From the NCBI RefSeq assembly GCF_014203235.1, contig NZ_JACHIN010000002.1:55245-119244 (forward strand): a stretch of DNA of 64,000 nt. Direction: 5' to 3'. Under the pieces are notes generated by a model. That model was not told the origin of the DNA. It did not search any database and was given only the letters and a program-made list of their open reading frames with translations. Within the stretch, counting starts at the first letter, position 1. Each line of letters opens with the position of its first letter. The stretch comes from Nonomuraea endophytica. GTDB lineage: Bacteria; Actinomycetota; Actinomycetes; Streptosporangiales; Streptosporangiaceae. Below, in pieces: positions 1 to 8,124 of the stretch. The position numbers and the translations under genes were made by a program.

Positions 1-67
1 CAACCGCACCCGCCCGCACGAACTGCGCCACCGCATCCTCGGCCGCGAGAACCTTTCCCATACTCAC
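1..67 (-). CDS. 5' end of a CoA-transferase-like gene, runs off the left edge
   Basis: Third and last start of a tandemly duplicated gene head. The reading frame begins at ATG 61-59 (or GTG 67-65, which overlaps the preceding TGA) and stays open to the window edge. It encodes MGKVLAAEDAVAQFVRAGAV. The pattern ...A-V-A-Q-F-V-x-x-G-x-x-V... resembles the N-terminus of CoA-transferase family I alpha subunits; with only about 20 residues visible this is inference. It follows the aldehyde dehydrogenase gene in the same direction, so an aldehyde-to-acid-to-CoA-ester route is plausible. It is probably the functional copy, because the two starts upstream of it are dead-end 35-codon frames. Confidence 0.4.
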   Translation of the reverse strand, partial: MSMGKVLAAEDAVAQFVRAGAV

Positions 68-177
68 GACTTCCGTCCATGTTCTGCCCACGCGCACCGA
101 CTCAGCCCGACAACCGCACCCGCCCGCACGAACTGCGCCACCGCATCCTCGGCCGCGAGAACCTTTCCCATACTCAC
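64..177 (-). pseudogene. truncated 5' copy of the CoA-transferase-like gene (second start)
   Basis: Opens at GTG 177 (or ATG 171), overlapping the previous TGA as GTGA, and stops at 66-64 after 37 (or 35) codons. Its first 20 residues match the open frame at the window edge. The remaining 15 residues come from reading the duplicated leader sequence in frame. It is a by-product of the 110-bp duplication and is unlikely to make a working enzyme. It could still act as a leader that lowers or couples translation of the next start. Confidence 0.5.
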
Positions 178-281
178 GACTTCCGTCCATGTTCTGCCCA
201 CGCGCATCGACTCAGCCCGACGACCGAGCCAGGCTCGACGAACCAGGACACGGCCTCGGTGGCGGTCAGTAACTTACGCAC
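174..281 (-). pseudogene. 35-codon remnant of a paralogous gene start
   Basis: GTG 281-279 overlaps the last 16 bases of the aldehyde dehydrogenase gene and the frame ends at TGA 176-174. Its first residues (VRKLLTATEAVSWFVEPGSV) are similar in pattern to the duplicated start downstream but differ strongly at DNA level, so it looks like the head of an older paralogue. From the VVGLS segment onward its DNA is identical to the repeat unit except one base. A recombination between two paralogous gene heads would give this structure. Confidence 0.45.
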
Positions 282-1696
282 GCCGACCGCCACTCGGTGT
301 AGAAGTCCCAGACCTGCGGCGAGCACTCGGGCGGGCCGAACTGCGACAGCTTGGCGCCCATGTGCGGCAGATGCGCGTACGCGCCCACGCCGGGCCGGTT
401 GACGTGGAGCATCCCGGCCTCGAAGCGTTCCAGCGCCTCGAAGATGAGGGCCGGGTCCTGGGTGAAGATGGTGCCGCTCATGCCGTACTTGACCGAGTTG
501 GAGATGCGCATGGCGTCGTCGAAGCCGTCGCAGTCGACCACGGAGAGCACCGGCCCGAAGATCTCCTCCTGGGCGATCTCGCTGTCCCACGGCACGTCGC
601 GCAGCACGGTCGGCTCGACGTAGAAGCCGTTGCCGGGCGCCCGCCCGCCGCCCGCGACGACCTTCGCGCCGGCCTCCTGGGCGGTTCTGATCGCGTCCAG
701 GCAGGCCTGCATGCGCGCCTCGCTGATCACCGGGCCGATGTCGGCGCCGACCTTGATCTGCGCGACCTCGGCGACCAGCTTGTCCAGGAACTGCTCCTTG
801 ACCGCCTTGTCCACGACGACCCGGGAGGTGGCGCTGCACCGCTGCCCGGACTGGCCGAAGGCGCCGAACGCCGTGGCCTTCACCGCCTTGTCGAGGTCCG
901 CGTCGGCCAGCACCAGCACGGCGTTCTTGCCCCCGAGCTCCAGCTGCGTGCGCAGCAGGCGGGGCGCGCCCGCGGTGTGGATGGCCAGGCCCACCGGCAG
1001 CGATCCGGTGAAGCTGATGCCGGCCACTCCCGGGTGGGAGACCAGCGCCTCACCGGCGGCGATGTCGCCCTGCACGAGGTTGAGCACCCCGGCGGGCACG
1101 CCCGCGTCCACGAACGCCTCCACCAGCAGCGCCGCGGTCAGCGGCGTGAACGGCGACGGCTTGAGCACCGCCGCGCACCCGGCCAGCAGCGCGGGCGCGA
1201 CCTTCCACATGGGGATGGCCAGCGGGAAGTTCCACGGCGTGACCAGCCCGACGACGCCGATCGGCGCGCGGAAGGTGTAGGCGAAGGTCCGCGGCTCCTC
1301 GGCCGGCAGCGTCTCGCCCTTGAGCCGGCGCCCCTCCCCCGCGGTGAAGTCGAGGATGGCGAGGGCCCGCTTCACCTCGCCGCGGGCCTCCTTGAGCAGC
1401 TTGCCCTGCTCGCGGGTGATCGCCTGGGCGAAGTCCTCCGCCCGCTCCTCGATGAGGCGCTCGGCGGCCCGCAGGTGCTCGGCCCGCTTGATCGGCCCGA
1501 GCGCCTTCCACGCCGGCATGGCCGCGGCGGCCGCCTCGACGGCCAGTTCGACGTCGGCGCCGCCGGACTCGGCGAAATCCCCGATGTGGTCGGAGACGTC
1601 GCCCGGGTTGATGTTCGGCCGGGTCTGCCCGCTCTCGGGGGCACGCCATTCGCCTCCGATGTGGTTGAGCAGGTAGCGACTCGGGATCGTCGCCAT
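266..1696 (-). CDS. NAD(P)-dependent aldehyde dehydrogenase
   Basis: Cytoplasmic enzyme oxidising an aldehyde to the acid (or CoA ester) with NAD(P). The 476-aa length is normal for the ALDH superfamily. Visible motifs: TPWNF with Asn156, LKP with Lys179 of the cofactor site, ELGGKN with general base Glu253, GQRCSA with nucleophile Cys287, and an EEIFGP motif further on. ATG 1696 is chosen because GAGAGGAAAGGA lies just upstream. The closest look is to the semialdehyde/2,5-dioxovalerate group, but the substrate cannot be read from sequence. It diverges from an ABC importer operon and overlaps a CoA-transferase-like gene start, which suggests a small catabolic module for an imported compound. 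Confidence 0.9.
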   Translation of the reverse strand: MATIPSRYLLNHIGGEWRAPESGQTRPNINPGDVSDHIGDFAESGGADVELAVEAAAAAMPAWKALGPIKRAEHLRAAERLIEERAEDFAQAITREQGKLLKEARGEVKRALAILDFTAGEGRRLKGETLPAEEPRTFAYTFRAPIGVVGLVTPWNFPLAIPMWKVAPALLAGCAAVLKPSPFTPLTAALLVEAFVDAGVPAGVLNLVQGDIAAGEALVSHPGVAGISFTGSLPVGLAIHTAGAPRLLRTQLELGGKNAVLVLADADLDKAVKATAFGAFGQSGQRCSATSRVVVDKAVKEQFLDKLVAEVAQIKVGADIGPVISEARMQACLDAIRTAQEAGAKVVAGGGRAPGNGFYVEPTVLRDVPWDSEIAQEEIFGPVLSVVDCDGFDDAMRISNSVKYGMSGTIFTQDPALIFEALERFEAGMLHVNRPGVGAYAHLPHMGAKLSQFGPPECSPQVWDFYTEWRSACVSY

Positions 1697-1988
1697 CGAG
1701 TTCCTTTCCTCTCATGTTCTAGTACGGCAAAGCCTCACTGCCAGGGATGTTCCGGACAAGGGGGATAAGCCTGATGCCCCCGATAGACAGCGGCTATACG
1801 CCTCTGCCTATGGCCGCCATAGGCAAATCACACATTGGCCGGGCCGTACACCTGGACTAGACATGCCGAAAGCCACCCCTCTCGATGGCAAGGCGCGAGT
1901 TCACCCCGAATTCACCTCCTTGAAGCCCGAGGGATATCCGACATAAGCCAGCATTCGGTGCGAAATCCCTCAGAAGGGTAGATAAAGG
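1697..1988. promoter_or_regulatory. divergent control region between aldehyde dehydrogenase and ABC importer
   Basis: This 292-bp gap separates two divergent units and must hold both promoters. The clearest element is the perfect inverted repeat GCCTATGG-CCG-CCATAGGC at 1806-1824, an operator candidate able to control both directions. A GATAAGCCTGATG...GATAGACAGCGGCTATACG stretch flanks it. AGAAGGG and AAAGG just before ATG 1989 form the ribosome site of the binding-protein gene. No regulator gene is adjacent inside the window. Confidence 0.5.
1806..1824. promoter_or_regulatory. 19-bp perfect palindrome, operator candidate
   Basis: GCCTATGG, a 3-base centre, then CCATAGGC: 8-bp arms without mismatch. 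It sits 110 bp from the aldehyde dehydrogenase start and 165 bp from the ABC lipoprotein start. The short symmetric form fits a dimeric helix-turn-helix repressor or activator. The regulator is unknown. Confidence 0.5.
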
Positions 1989-3065
1989 ATGAAAATTCGT
2001 ATCGGGGTTGCTCTCGCATCCCTGTTCGCGCTGACGGCCTGTGGCGGAGCGGGTGCGAGTGACTACGACTGGGCCGCCGCACCGGACGCCGCGAAGATCG
2101 CCGAGCAGGGCAAGGAACTGCCCACGTACGGCCTGGCCCCCGACTGGGCCAACTACGGCGAGGTGGTGAAGACGTTCTGCGCCAAGCACAACGGCGCCTG
2201 CGCCCACAAGGACACCGACATGTCGTCCTCGGAGGAGATCGTCCGCATCGACGCGGAGAAGGCCAACCCCATCGCCACGGCCAGCGACATCGGCCTGATG
2301 TGGGGCCCGGTCGCCGAGGCCAAGGGCGTGGTGCCCGCCTACCAGCCGCCGTCGGCCGCCAAGCTCAAGGACTGGCAGAAGGGCAAAGGCGGCTGGGTCG
2401 CCACCTTCGTCGGCGCGCCCGCCTTCGTGGTCAACACCGACAAGGTCAAGAACCCGCCCAAGAGCTGGGCCGACCTGCTCAAGCCGGAGTACAAGGGCAT
2501 GATCGCCACCAAGAACCCGACCTCGTCCGGCACCGGCCAGGCCATGGTCGTGGCCGCCGCGGTCGCCAACGGCGGCTCGGCCGACAACCTTGCACCGGCC
2601 TACGGCTACTTCAAGAAGCTCAAGGACACCGGCAACCTCAGCGACGTCAAGATGAGCGAGGAGACGCTGGAGAAGGGCGAGGCCCCCATCCAGATCAACT
2701 ACGACTTCAACGGCATCGCGCAGAAGACCGCGCTGAAGGAGAAGAACGTCAACGTCGAGGTGATCATCCCGGCCGACGGCTCCGTCTGGTCGCCCTCCGG
2801 CCTGATCATCAACAAGTACAACACCAAGAAGGGCGACTTCCTCAAGGGCTTCCTCGAGTACGTGCTGTCCGACGAGGCCCAGCTCCTGTTCGCCAAGTTC
2901 GGCGCCCGCCCCATCCGCGCCCTGAACGGCGACCTCCAGGTCCCGGCCGAGGCGAAGGCCAACTGGCTGCCGGAGAGCGCGTACGCGCCCGTGAAGGAGA
3001 TCGAGATCACCAAGGTCAACGTCGAGACGATCCTCGCCGACTGGGAGGCCAAGGTTCTCGCGTGA
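1989..3065 (+). CDS. ABC transporter substrate-binding lipoprotein
   Basis: Extracytoplasmic solute receptor anchored by lipid. A basic start and hydrophobic run end in the lipobox LTAC, with Cys18 as the lipidated residue. The 358-aa body resembles the PotD/AfuA-type binding proteins (segments such as PKSWADLLKPEYKG, QINYDFNG and EYVLSDEAQ), a group that carries polyamines, ferric ion, phosphonates or small organic acids. It heads a four-gene operon: its TGA overlaps a GTG of the first permease. The ligand is not deducible; the divergent aldehyde dehydrogenase suggests an amine, aldehyde precursor or sugar acid. Confidence 0.85.
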   Translation: MKIRIGVALASLFALTACGGAGASDYDWAAAPDAAKIAEQGKELPTYGLAPDWANYGEVVKTFCAKHNGACAHKDTDMSSSEEIVRIDAEKANPIATASDIGLMWGPVAEAKGVVPAYQPPSAAKLKDWQKGKGGWVATFVGAPAFVVNTDKVKNPPKSWADLLKPEYKGMIATKNPTSSGTGQAMVVAAAVANGGSADNLAPAYGYFKKLKDTGNLSDVKMSEETLEKGEAPIQINYDFNGIAQKTALKEKNVNVEVIIPADGSVWSPSGLIINKYNTKKGDFLKGFLEYVLSDEAQLLFAKFGARPIRALNGDLQVPAEAKANWLPESAYAPVKEIEITKVNVETILADWEAKVLA

Positions 3066-3091
3066 CCTCCCACGTAGAGGGACGACCGGCG

Positions 3092-3955
3092 ATGCTCACG
3101 CGCCGGTTGTCCCCCCGCAGATTCCTCACCAGGTGGGGGCCGGCGCTGCCCCTGCTGGTGTTCACCACGGCCACGCTGGTGCTGCCCGCGATCATGCTGG
3201 TGTACGAGAGCTTCGCGCTGCCGGACGGCGGCCTCGGCTTCGAGCACATCACCAAGGTCGCGAGCAACCCCGTGGACCGCCAGGCCATCGGCGGCTCACT
3301 GGCGCTCGGCGTCGTGCAGGCCACGCTGGCCACCGCGATCGGCGCCCCCGCCGCCTGGCTGATCACCCGGATGCGCCTGGGCGGGCGCGCCTTCTGGCTC
3401 TCGCTCATGAACGTGGCGTCGAACTTCGCCGGCATCGGCCTGGCCTTCGGCTTCGTCGCGCTGATCGGCTCCACCGGCATGCTGACGCTCATCCTGAAGG
3501 CGCTGCTCGGCGTCGAGGGCAACCCGTTCCCCTCGACCGGCTCCTTCAACGGCATGAACCTGGTCTACCTGTACTTCAACGTGCCGATGTTCGTCCTGCT
3601 CACGCTGCCCGCGCTGAGCGTGCTCAAGAACGACTGGCAGGAGGCGGCCGAGGTCTGCAAGGCGACCCGGTGGCAGTTCTGGCGGTATGTCGGCATCCCG
3701 GTGCTGTCGCCGTTCGTGATCGCCGGCTGGCTGCTGGTCTTCACCTGGACGATCGGGGTCTACGCCGTCGCGTACGCGGTGGCGGCCTCGCCGGGCTCGC
3801 AGAAGCTCATCACCCTGCAGATCGGCACCACGCTGGAGACCTCGGTCTTCGGCCTCGGCCGCGCCGCCGTCCTGTCGGTGCTGCTGATGATCCTGGCCAT
3901 CGGAGCCACCGTGCTCTACCGGCTCTGCCTCAAGCGCGCCGCGAGGTGGTTGTGA
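3092..3955 (+). CDS. ABC transporter permease (first of pair)
   Basis: Inner-membrane subunit of 287 aa with about six hydrophobic segments, starting with LPLLVFTTATLVLPAIMLVY. The EAA-type loop ending near EAAEVCKATRWQFWRYVGIP contacts the ATPase. ATG 3092 is preferred because AGAGGGA lies 9 bases upstream; an in-frame GTG at 3062 overlapping the lipoprotein stop would add ten residues. Its stop overlaps the next GTG. It belongs to the binding-protein-dependent transport permease family (PotB/CysU type). Confidence 0.88.
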   Translation: MLTRRLSPRRFLTRWGPALPLLVFTTATLVLPAIMLVYESFALPDGGLGFEHITKVASNPVDRQAIGGSLALGVVQATLATAIGAPAAWLITRMRLGGRAFWLSLMNVASNFAGIGLAFGFVALIGSTGMLTLILKALLGVEGNPFPSTGSFNGMNLVYLYFNVPMFVLLTLPALSVLKNDWQEAAEVCKATRWQFWRYVGIPVLSPFVIAGWLLVFTWTIGVYAVAYAVAASPGSQKLITLQIGTTLETSVFGLGRAAVLSVLLMILAIGATVLYRLCLKRAARWL

Positions 3956-4761
3956 CCAGACGCGTCTTCCTCGGCCTGCTGGCCGTCTACTTCGGCCTGC
4001 CGCTGCTGGCCGCGCTGCTCTACTCGGTGGCCACCCGGTGGACCGACACCCCGCTGCCCGACGGCTACACGCTGAGCCACTGGATCAACGTCTTCGCCAA
4101 GCCGGACGTGGTCGGCGCGCTCGGGCGTTCGCTGCTGCTGTCGGCCGTGGTGGTCGTCATCGAGATCGTGCTGGTCGTGCCGGCCGCGTACTGGTCGGTG
4201 GTGCACAATCCGCGCATCGGCTCGATGATCCAGACGATCGCCGTCATCCCGTTCGCGATCCCGTGGGTGGTCGTGGGGGCGGGGATCCAGCTCGTCACCA
4301 AGTCGGTGGCTCCCCAGCTGTTCGGCACGTTCTGGCTGCTGGCGGCCTCGACCGCGGCGATCTCCTTCCCGTTCATGTACCGAGCGGTGGAGAGCTCGCT
4401 GCTGGCGGCGGGAGCCGTACAGCTGAGCGAGGCCGCTGCGACGTGCGGGGCCAGCCCGATGCGGACGCTGCTCAAGGTCATCGTGCCGGCCATTCGCGGC
4501 GGCGTCGTCTCCGGCGCGCTGCTGGTCATCGCGACCGCCATGAACGAGTTCGCGCTGGCCAAGATCCTCGTCGGCGTCAGCTTCGAGACGCTTCCGCTGT
4601 GGTCGGCCCGCCAGTTCGTCTCCCGCACGCTCGGCGACCCCAACGCGCTCGCCGTCGTCACCATCTTCACCTTCGGCCTGCTGTTCGCGCTGTCCGCCCT
4701 GGTCGTCTGGCTCGGCCGCGGCAGGGTGAGCGCGAGCATGGGAGGGAACACCATCTCATGA
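3952..4761 (+). CDS. ABC transporter permease (second of pair)
   Basis: Partner permease of 269 aa (PotC type), starting with GTG in the overlap GTGA with the preceding gene. Hydrophobic segments begin at VFLGLLAVYFGLPLLAALLY and continue to the C-terminus. The conserved loop is LSEAAATCGASPMRTLLKVI with the EAA-G pattern. ATG of the ATPase gene overlaps its stop (ATGA), so stoichiometric translation is likely. Confidence 0.88.
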   Translation: MTRRVFLGLLAVYFGLPLLAALLYSVATRWTDTPLPDGYTLSHWINVFAKPDVVGALGRSLLLSAVVVVIEIVLVVPAAYWSVVHNPRIGSMIQTIAVIPFAIPWVVVGAGIQLVTKSVAPQLFGTFWLLAASTAAISFPFMYRAVESSLLAAGAVQLSEAAATCGASPMRTLLKVIVPAIRGGVVSGALLVIATAMNEFALAKILVGVSFETLPLWSARQFVSRTLGDPNALAVVTIFTFGLLFALSALVVWLGRGRVSASMGGNTIS

Positions 4762-5789
4762 GCCATGTCGTACTCGACCGCATCACCAAGCGCTTTTCCG
4801 GGCACACGGCGCTCAACGGCGTCAGCGTCCACGTGGAGCAGGGCGAGATGCTGGCGCTGCTCGGGCCCTCTGGCTGCGGCAAGACGACGCTGCTGCGCTG
4901 CATCGCGGGACTGACCGCCTTCGACAGCGGCCGGCTGACCATCGGCGGGGCCGACATGTCCGGCGTGCCGGTCAGGAAGCGGCCGATCGGGATGGTCTTC
5001 CAGTCCTACGCGCTCTTCCCCAACCTCACCGTCCGCGGCAACGTCGCCTTCCCGCTCACCGTGCGCAAGCAGGACCGCGGGCGCACGAAGGAGCGCGTGG
5101 ACGAGATGCTCGCCCTCGTCGGCCTCGACCAGCTGGGCGACCGGCTGCCGAACCAGCTCTCCGGCGGCCAGCAGCAGCGCGTCGCGCTCGCCCGCGCCCT
5201 GTCGCCCGGCCCCGAGGTGCTGCTGCTCGACGAGCCGCTGTCCGCCCTCGACGCCCAGGTACGCACCCGGCTGCGCGACGAGGTACGCCGCATCCAGCAC
5301 CAGGTCGGCATCACCACCGTCTTCGTCACCCACGACCAGGCCGAGGCGCTGGCCATCTCCGACCGCGTCGCGGTCATGAACGCCGGCGACATCGAGCAGT
5401 GCGGCCCGCCCGCCGAGATCTACACCGCGCCCTCCACCCGCTTCGCCGCCGGCTTCGTCGGCAACCGCAACACGCTCGAACTGTCCGCCGTCGACGGCAG
5501 GGTGCGCGCGGGCGGCGCGTTCGACGTGCAGGCGCCGTCGGAGCGGGTCCTCGCCATGTTCCGCCCCGAGGACGTCGAGCTCTCCCGCGACGGCGAGGGC
5601 GCCCGCGCCACCGTGGACGTCACCGTCTTCCTCGGCGCCACCACCCGCGTCTACACGCAGGTGCAGGTCAACGGCCACCCCGCCACGGTCTTCGCCGACA
5701 TCTCCTCGCGCGCGGCAGCCGGCCTCACACCGGGCGACGAGGTCCGCATGCGCGTCGCCGACGCGCACGTCCAGGTCTTCCCCGCCTGA
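4758..5789 (+). CDS. ABC transporter ATPase of the importer
   Basis: Cytoplasmic ATP-hydrolysing subunit of 343 aa. Walker A GPSGCGKTT (residues 36-44), Q-loop Gln82, signature LSGGQQQR (134-141), Walker B LLLDEP (155-160) and switch His192 are all intact. After about residue 240 comes a TOBE-like domain (FRPEDVELSR..., ending VRMRVADAHVQVFPA), typical of PotA/FbpC importers. It closes the operon; a strong hairpin follows 19 bases after the stop. Confidence 0.93.
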   Translation: MSHVVLDRITKRFSGHTALNGVSVHVEQGEMLALLGPSGCGKTTLLRCIAGLTAFDSGRLTIGGADMSGVPVRKRPIGMVFQSYALFPNLTVRGNVAFPLTVRKQDRGRTKERVDEMLALVGLDQLGDRLPNQLSGGQQQRVALARALSPGPEVLLLDEPLSALDAQVRTRLRDEVRRIQHQVGITTVFVTHDQAEALAISDRVAVMNAGDIEQCGPPAEIYTAPSTRFAAGFVGNRNTLELSAVDGRVRAGGAFDVQAPSERVLAMFRPEDVELSRDGEGARATVDVTVFLGATTRVYTQVQVNGHPATVFADISSRAAAGLTPGDEVRMRVADAHVQVFPA

Positions 5790-5808
5790 CATTTCCGGTG
5801 CGGCCCCG

Positions 5809-5832
5809 CCGGGCGATCCCCCGATCGCCCGG
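5809..5832. terminator. bidirectional hairpin between convergent operons
   Basis: A perfect 10-bp stem CCGGGCGATC / GATCGCCCGG with a four-C loop. It lies between the stop of the ABC ATPase gene and the stop of the leftward membrane-protein gene, which is the very next base. There is no long T tail, which is common for actinomycete terminators. Confidence 0.75.
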
Positions 5833-6306
5833 TCAGCCGTTTCCTGTGGCCAGTACCCACGCGAGCGTGACCGGGACCGCCGCCCCCACGACCAGGAGCA
5901 CCAGCACCCGCAACCACCCCGGCAGCCCCCGCTCCGTCACCACCGCGGCCGCCGCCCCGCTCAGCCCGAACGCCACCACCGCCGACACGCTGTCCGGCAC
6001 CGTGTCGGTCCACACCGGCAGCACCCACTGCCCGAGCAGGACCAGCGCGACCAGCACAGCCGCCAGCCACCCGGTCGCCGCCGCCCGCGCCACGTTCACC
6101 AGCCGCAGCAGGTAACCAGCGCCGACCAGCACCGCCGCCGAGACCGCCGCCTGGGTCCCGAGCAGCGTGACCAGGCATCCCCACTCCTCACAGCCGACAG
6201 CCTGGTAGATCAGCTCGACGCTGGCCCACCACACCAGCCCCAGCGCGGCGTAGACCGCCGCCGCTCTCACCCACCGCCCCCGCATGGCCCCATCATGGCC
6301 AATCAT
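5833..6306 (-). CDS. small integral membrane protein, last gene of the peptide-TPR operon
   Basis: I do not recognise the family. The 157-aa product has about four hydrophobic segments (AAVYAALGLVWWASVELIYQ, LLGTQAAVSAAVLVGAGYLL, WLAAVLVALVLLGQWVL, and WLRVLVLLVVGAAVPVTLAW) and two cysteines in a predicted loop (GCEEWGC). It starts six bases after the TPR gene and ends at the hairpin, so it is probably co-transcribed with the TPR protein and the short peptide. ATG 6306 is used; ATG 6285 is an equally possible start. Confidence 0.6.
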   Translation of the reverse strand: MIGHDGAMRGRWVRAAAVYAALGLVWWASVELIYQAVGCEEWGCLVTLLGTQAAVSAAVLVGAGYLLRLVNVARAAATGWLAAVLVALVLLGQWVLPVWTDTVPDSVSAVVAFGLSGAAAAVVTERGLPGWLRVLVLLVVGAAVPVTLAWVLATGNG

Positions 6307-6312
6307 CGTGAT

Positions 6313-8022
6313 CTACGCGAGGTCGGCGGCCCGCTTCTCGTCCCAGGCGGCCTCGGCGACCCGGCCCAGCTCGCGCAGCGCGACGGCCCGGTTGGCGTGC
6401 ACGTCGGCCTGCGGTTCCAGCTCCAGTGCCCGGGTCAGGTCGGCCACCGCGCCTTCCAGATCTCCCGTCTCGTAGCGCAGCACGCCCCGGTTGGCCCAGG
6501 CCGCGGCCAGCTCGGGCGCCGCCGCGACGGCCAGCTCGAACGCCTCGTGCGCGGTGGTGTACCGGCCGGCGGCGGTCTCCAACTGGCCGAGAACCGCCAG
6601 CAGGTGCGGATTGCCCGGCGCCAGCAGCAGCCCGGCCGTCACGTCGGCCCTGGCCTCCTCGTCCCGCTCGGCGGCGGCCAGCAGCCCGGCCCGGTTGATG
6701 TAGGCGTCGAGGTAGCCGGGATCCAGCACGATCACGTGGCCCAGGTCGGCCAGGGCGCCTTCCTCGTCGCCCTCGGCCAGGCGCAGCTCGGCCCGGTTGT
6801 AGTACGCCTCGGGCAGCGGCGGGCCCGCCTCGATCGCCGCTTCGTAGTCGGCCAGCGCCTCGGCGTACCTGCCGAGCCGGAAGCGCAGGTTGCCTCGGTC
6901 GACGTAGTAGTCGGGGAAGGCGGGGTCCAGCGCGATCGCCGCGTCGTAGTCCTGCAGCGCCTCGCGGGTACGGCCCGCGCCGGCCAGCAACTGAGCCCGG
7001 TTGGCCAGCAGCACCATCCGGTGCACCGGGTGCCGCTCCCCCAGTCCCTTGGCCAGCTGAACCGCCGACTCCACCAGCTCCAGCGCCCGCCCGGCGTTGC
7101 CGAGCCGCAGCTCCACCAGGGCCAGGCCGTTGCGGTCGAAGCCGAGCTTGAAGGCGCGCTCGACCGGGTCGGGCAGCAGGGTCGAGATGGCGATCGCCTG
7201 GTTGAGCCAGGCGCGGGCCCGGCCCAGGTCGCGTTGCGCGGGATCGGGGTGGCGGGCGTCCAGCATGGCGATGCCGTACGCGCCGGCGGCGTGGACGGCC
7301 GGATCCTGGCTCACGCGCCGCACGCGCTCCCACAGCGCCCGCGCCTCCCGGGTACGGCCGAGCCCGCCGAGCGCGGTCGCGGTGCGCTGGGCGAAGCGCC
7401 ACCACAGGGCGCCACCGGCCGGGGCGCGGTCCATGCCGCGCTCGCCCAGTTCGACCACCGCGTGCAGGAACCCCTCCCGCACACACCGGTCGACCGCAAG
7501 CCACAGCTCCTCGGCGTCGCGCTCGTCGCCGGGATGTTCGGGTCCGTCCTCGTAGACGGTGAAGCTCAGCACCTCCGCCGGAACCCTGCGCATCAGCACG
7601 TTCAGCAGTTCGGCGTCAGTGGGGTCGGCCCGCGCCGCGTTGCACACCACGACGGTGCCGCCGGGCGGAGCGACCATGCGCACGAACTCGGCGAGCCCGT
7701 TGGCGATCCTGAGCGTACGGCGGGGCGCGGGGACCAGGATCCGCTCGTCGTCGGGTAGTTCGGCGTCGAGCGTCACCCGCCTGGCCGGCACCCGGTCGCG
7801 AAGACCGGGCGCGGCAGCACGGATCTCAATGTCGTGGGCCGCCACGAGACGTTTAGAACGTTCCATGGCGGCCGGCACGAGGTGGTGCAGTAGCGCTGCC
7901 CCGACGGTATAGGGACCATGAGGCAGCCGGTGCGCGTCGATCGGCGGCATCAGCAGCGACATCTCGTCCACTTGGGCCGGTGGTGCACCCTGAACCCTGA
8001 GATGGGACCTGTTCTCGATCAC
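6313..8022 (-). CDS. large TPR-repeat protein coupled to a short peptide gene
   Basis: 569 aa, predicted cytoplasmic. The N-terminal 190 residues form an unrecognised alpha/beta-looking domain (segments LPHGPYTVGAALLHHLVPAA, APRRTLRIANGLAEFVRMVA and GGTVVVCNAARADPTDAELL). From about residue 260 to the end come a row of tetratricopeptide-type helical hairpins, for example NRAQLLAGAGRTREALQDYD, DYYVDRGNLRFRLGRYAEAL and NRGVLRYETGDLEGAVADLT, which normally make a protein-binding superhelix. The start is GTG 8022, in a GTGA overlap with the stop of the 24-codon gene, so its translation should depend on the peptide frame. Function unknown; a peptide-binding or scaffold role is only inference. Confidence 0.75.
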   Translation of the reverse strand: MIENRSHLRVQGAPPAQVDEMSLLMPPIDAHRLPHGPYTVGAALLHHLVPAAMERSKRLVAAHDIEIRAAAPGLRDRVPARRVTLDAELPDDERILVPAPRRTLRIANGLAEFVRMVAPPGGTVVVCNAARADPTDAELLNVLMRRVPAEVLSFTVYEDGPEHPGDERDAEELWLAVDRCVREGFLHAVVELGERGMDRAPAGGALWWRFAQRTATALGGLGRTREARALWERVRRVSQDPAVHAAGAYGIAMLDARHPDPAQRDLGRARAWLNQAIAISTLLPDPVERAFKLGFDRNGLALVELRLGNAGRALELVESAVQLAKGLGERHPVHRMVLLANRAQLLAGAGRTREALQDYDAAIALDPAFPDYYVDRGNLRFRLGRYAEALADYEAAIEAGPPLPEAYYNRAELRLAEGDEEGALADLGHVIVLDPGYLDAYINRAGLLAAAERDEEARADVTAGLLLAPGNPHLLAVLGQLETAAGRYTTAHEAFELAVAAAPELAAAWANRGVLRYETGDLEGAVADLTRALELEPQADVHANRAVALRELGRVAEAAWDEKRAADLA

Positions 8023-8093
8023 CCCTGGTGAATGACGCTGGAGGTCCCGGTAAGCTTCGCGGTTCCTGGCTTACGGACGACGATGCGCTTCAT
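8019..8093 (-). CDS. 24-aa basic peptide gene, leader or peptide precursor
   Basis: Short frame from ATG 8093 to TGA 8021-8019. It begins MKRIVVRKPGTAKLTG and ends TSSVIHQG: a strongly basic first half and a Thr/Ser-rich second half, with no Cys and no signal peptide. A clear ribosome site (AGAGAGG) lies 6-7 bases upstream, a TTGATA/AATAAT promoter about 30 bases further, and its stop overlaps the GTG of the TPR gene. These signals argue that it is translated. It may be a ribosomally made signalling or modified peptide, or simply a coupling leader. No database comparison was possible. Confidence 0.6.
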   Translation of the reverse strand: MKRIVVRKPGTAKLTGTSSVIHQG

Positions 8094-8124
8094 GGTGTAC
8101 CTCTCTGTACGGGGGTAATTCACC

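Larger units (their letters stand above)
1..220. repeat. 110-bp tandem direct duplication carrying a ribosome site and start codon
   Basis: Bases 1-110 and 111-220 are identical except at position 97 versus 207 (C/T). The unit holds, on the minus strand, a GGACGGAAG ribosome-binding stretch, the start region GTGAGTATG, and about 20 codons. Because 110 is not a multiple of three, each copy throws the preceding frame into the TGA just before the next start. The result is a ladder of re-initiation starts instead of a longer protein. Confidence 0.9.
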
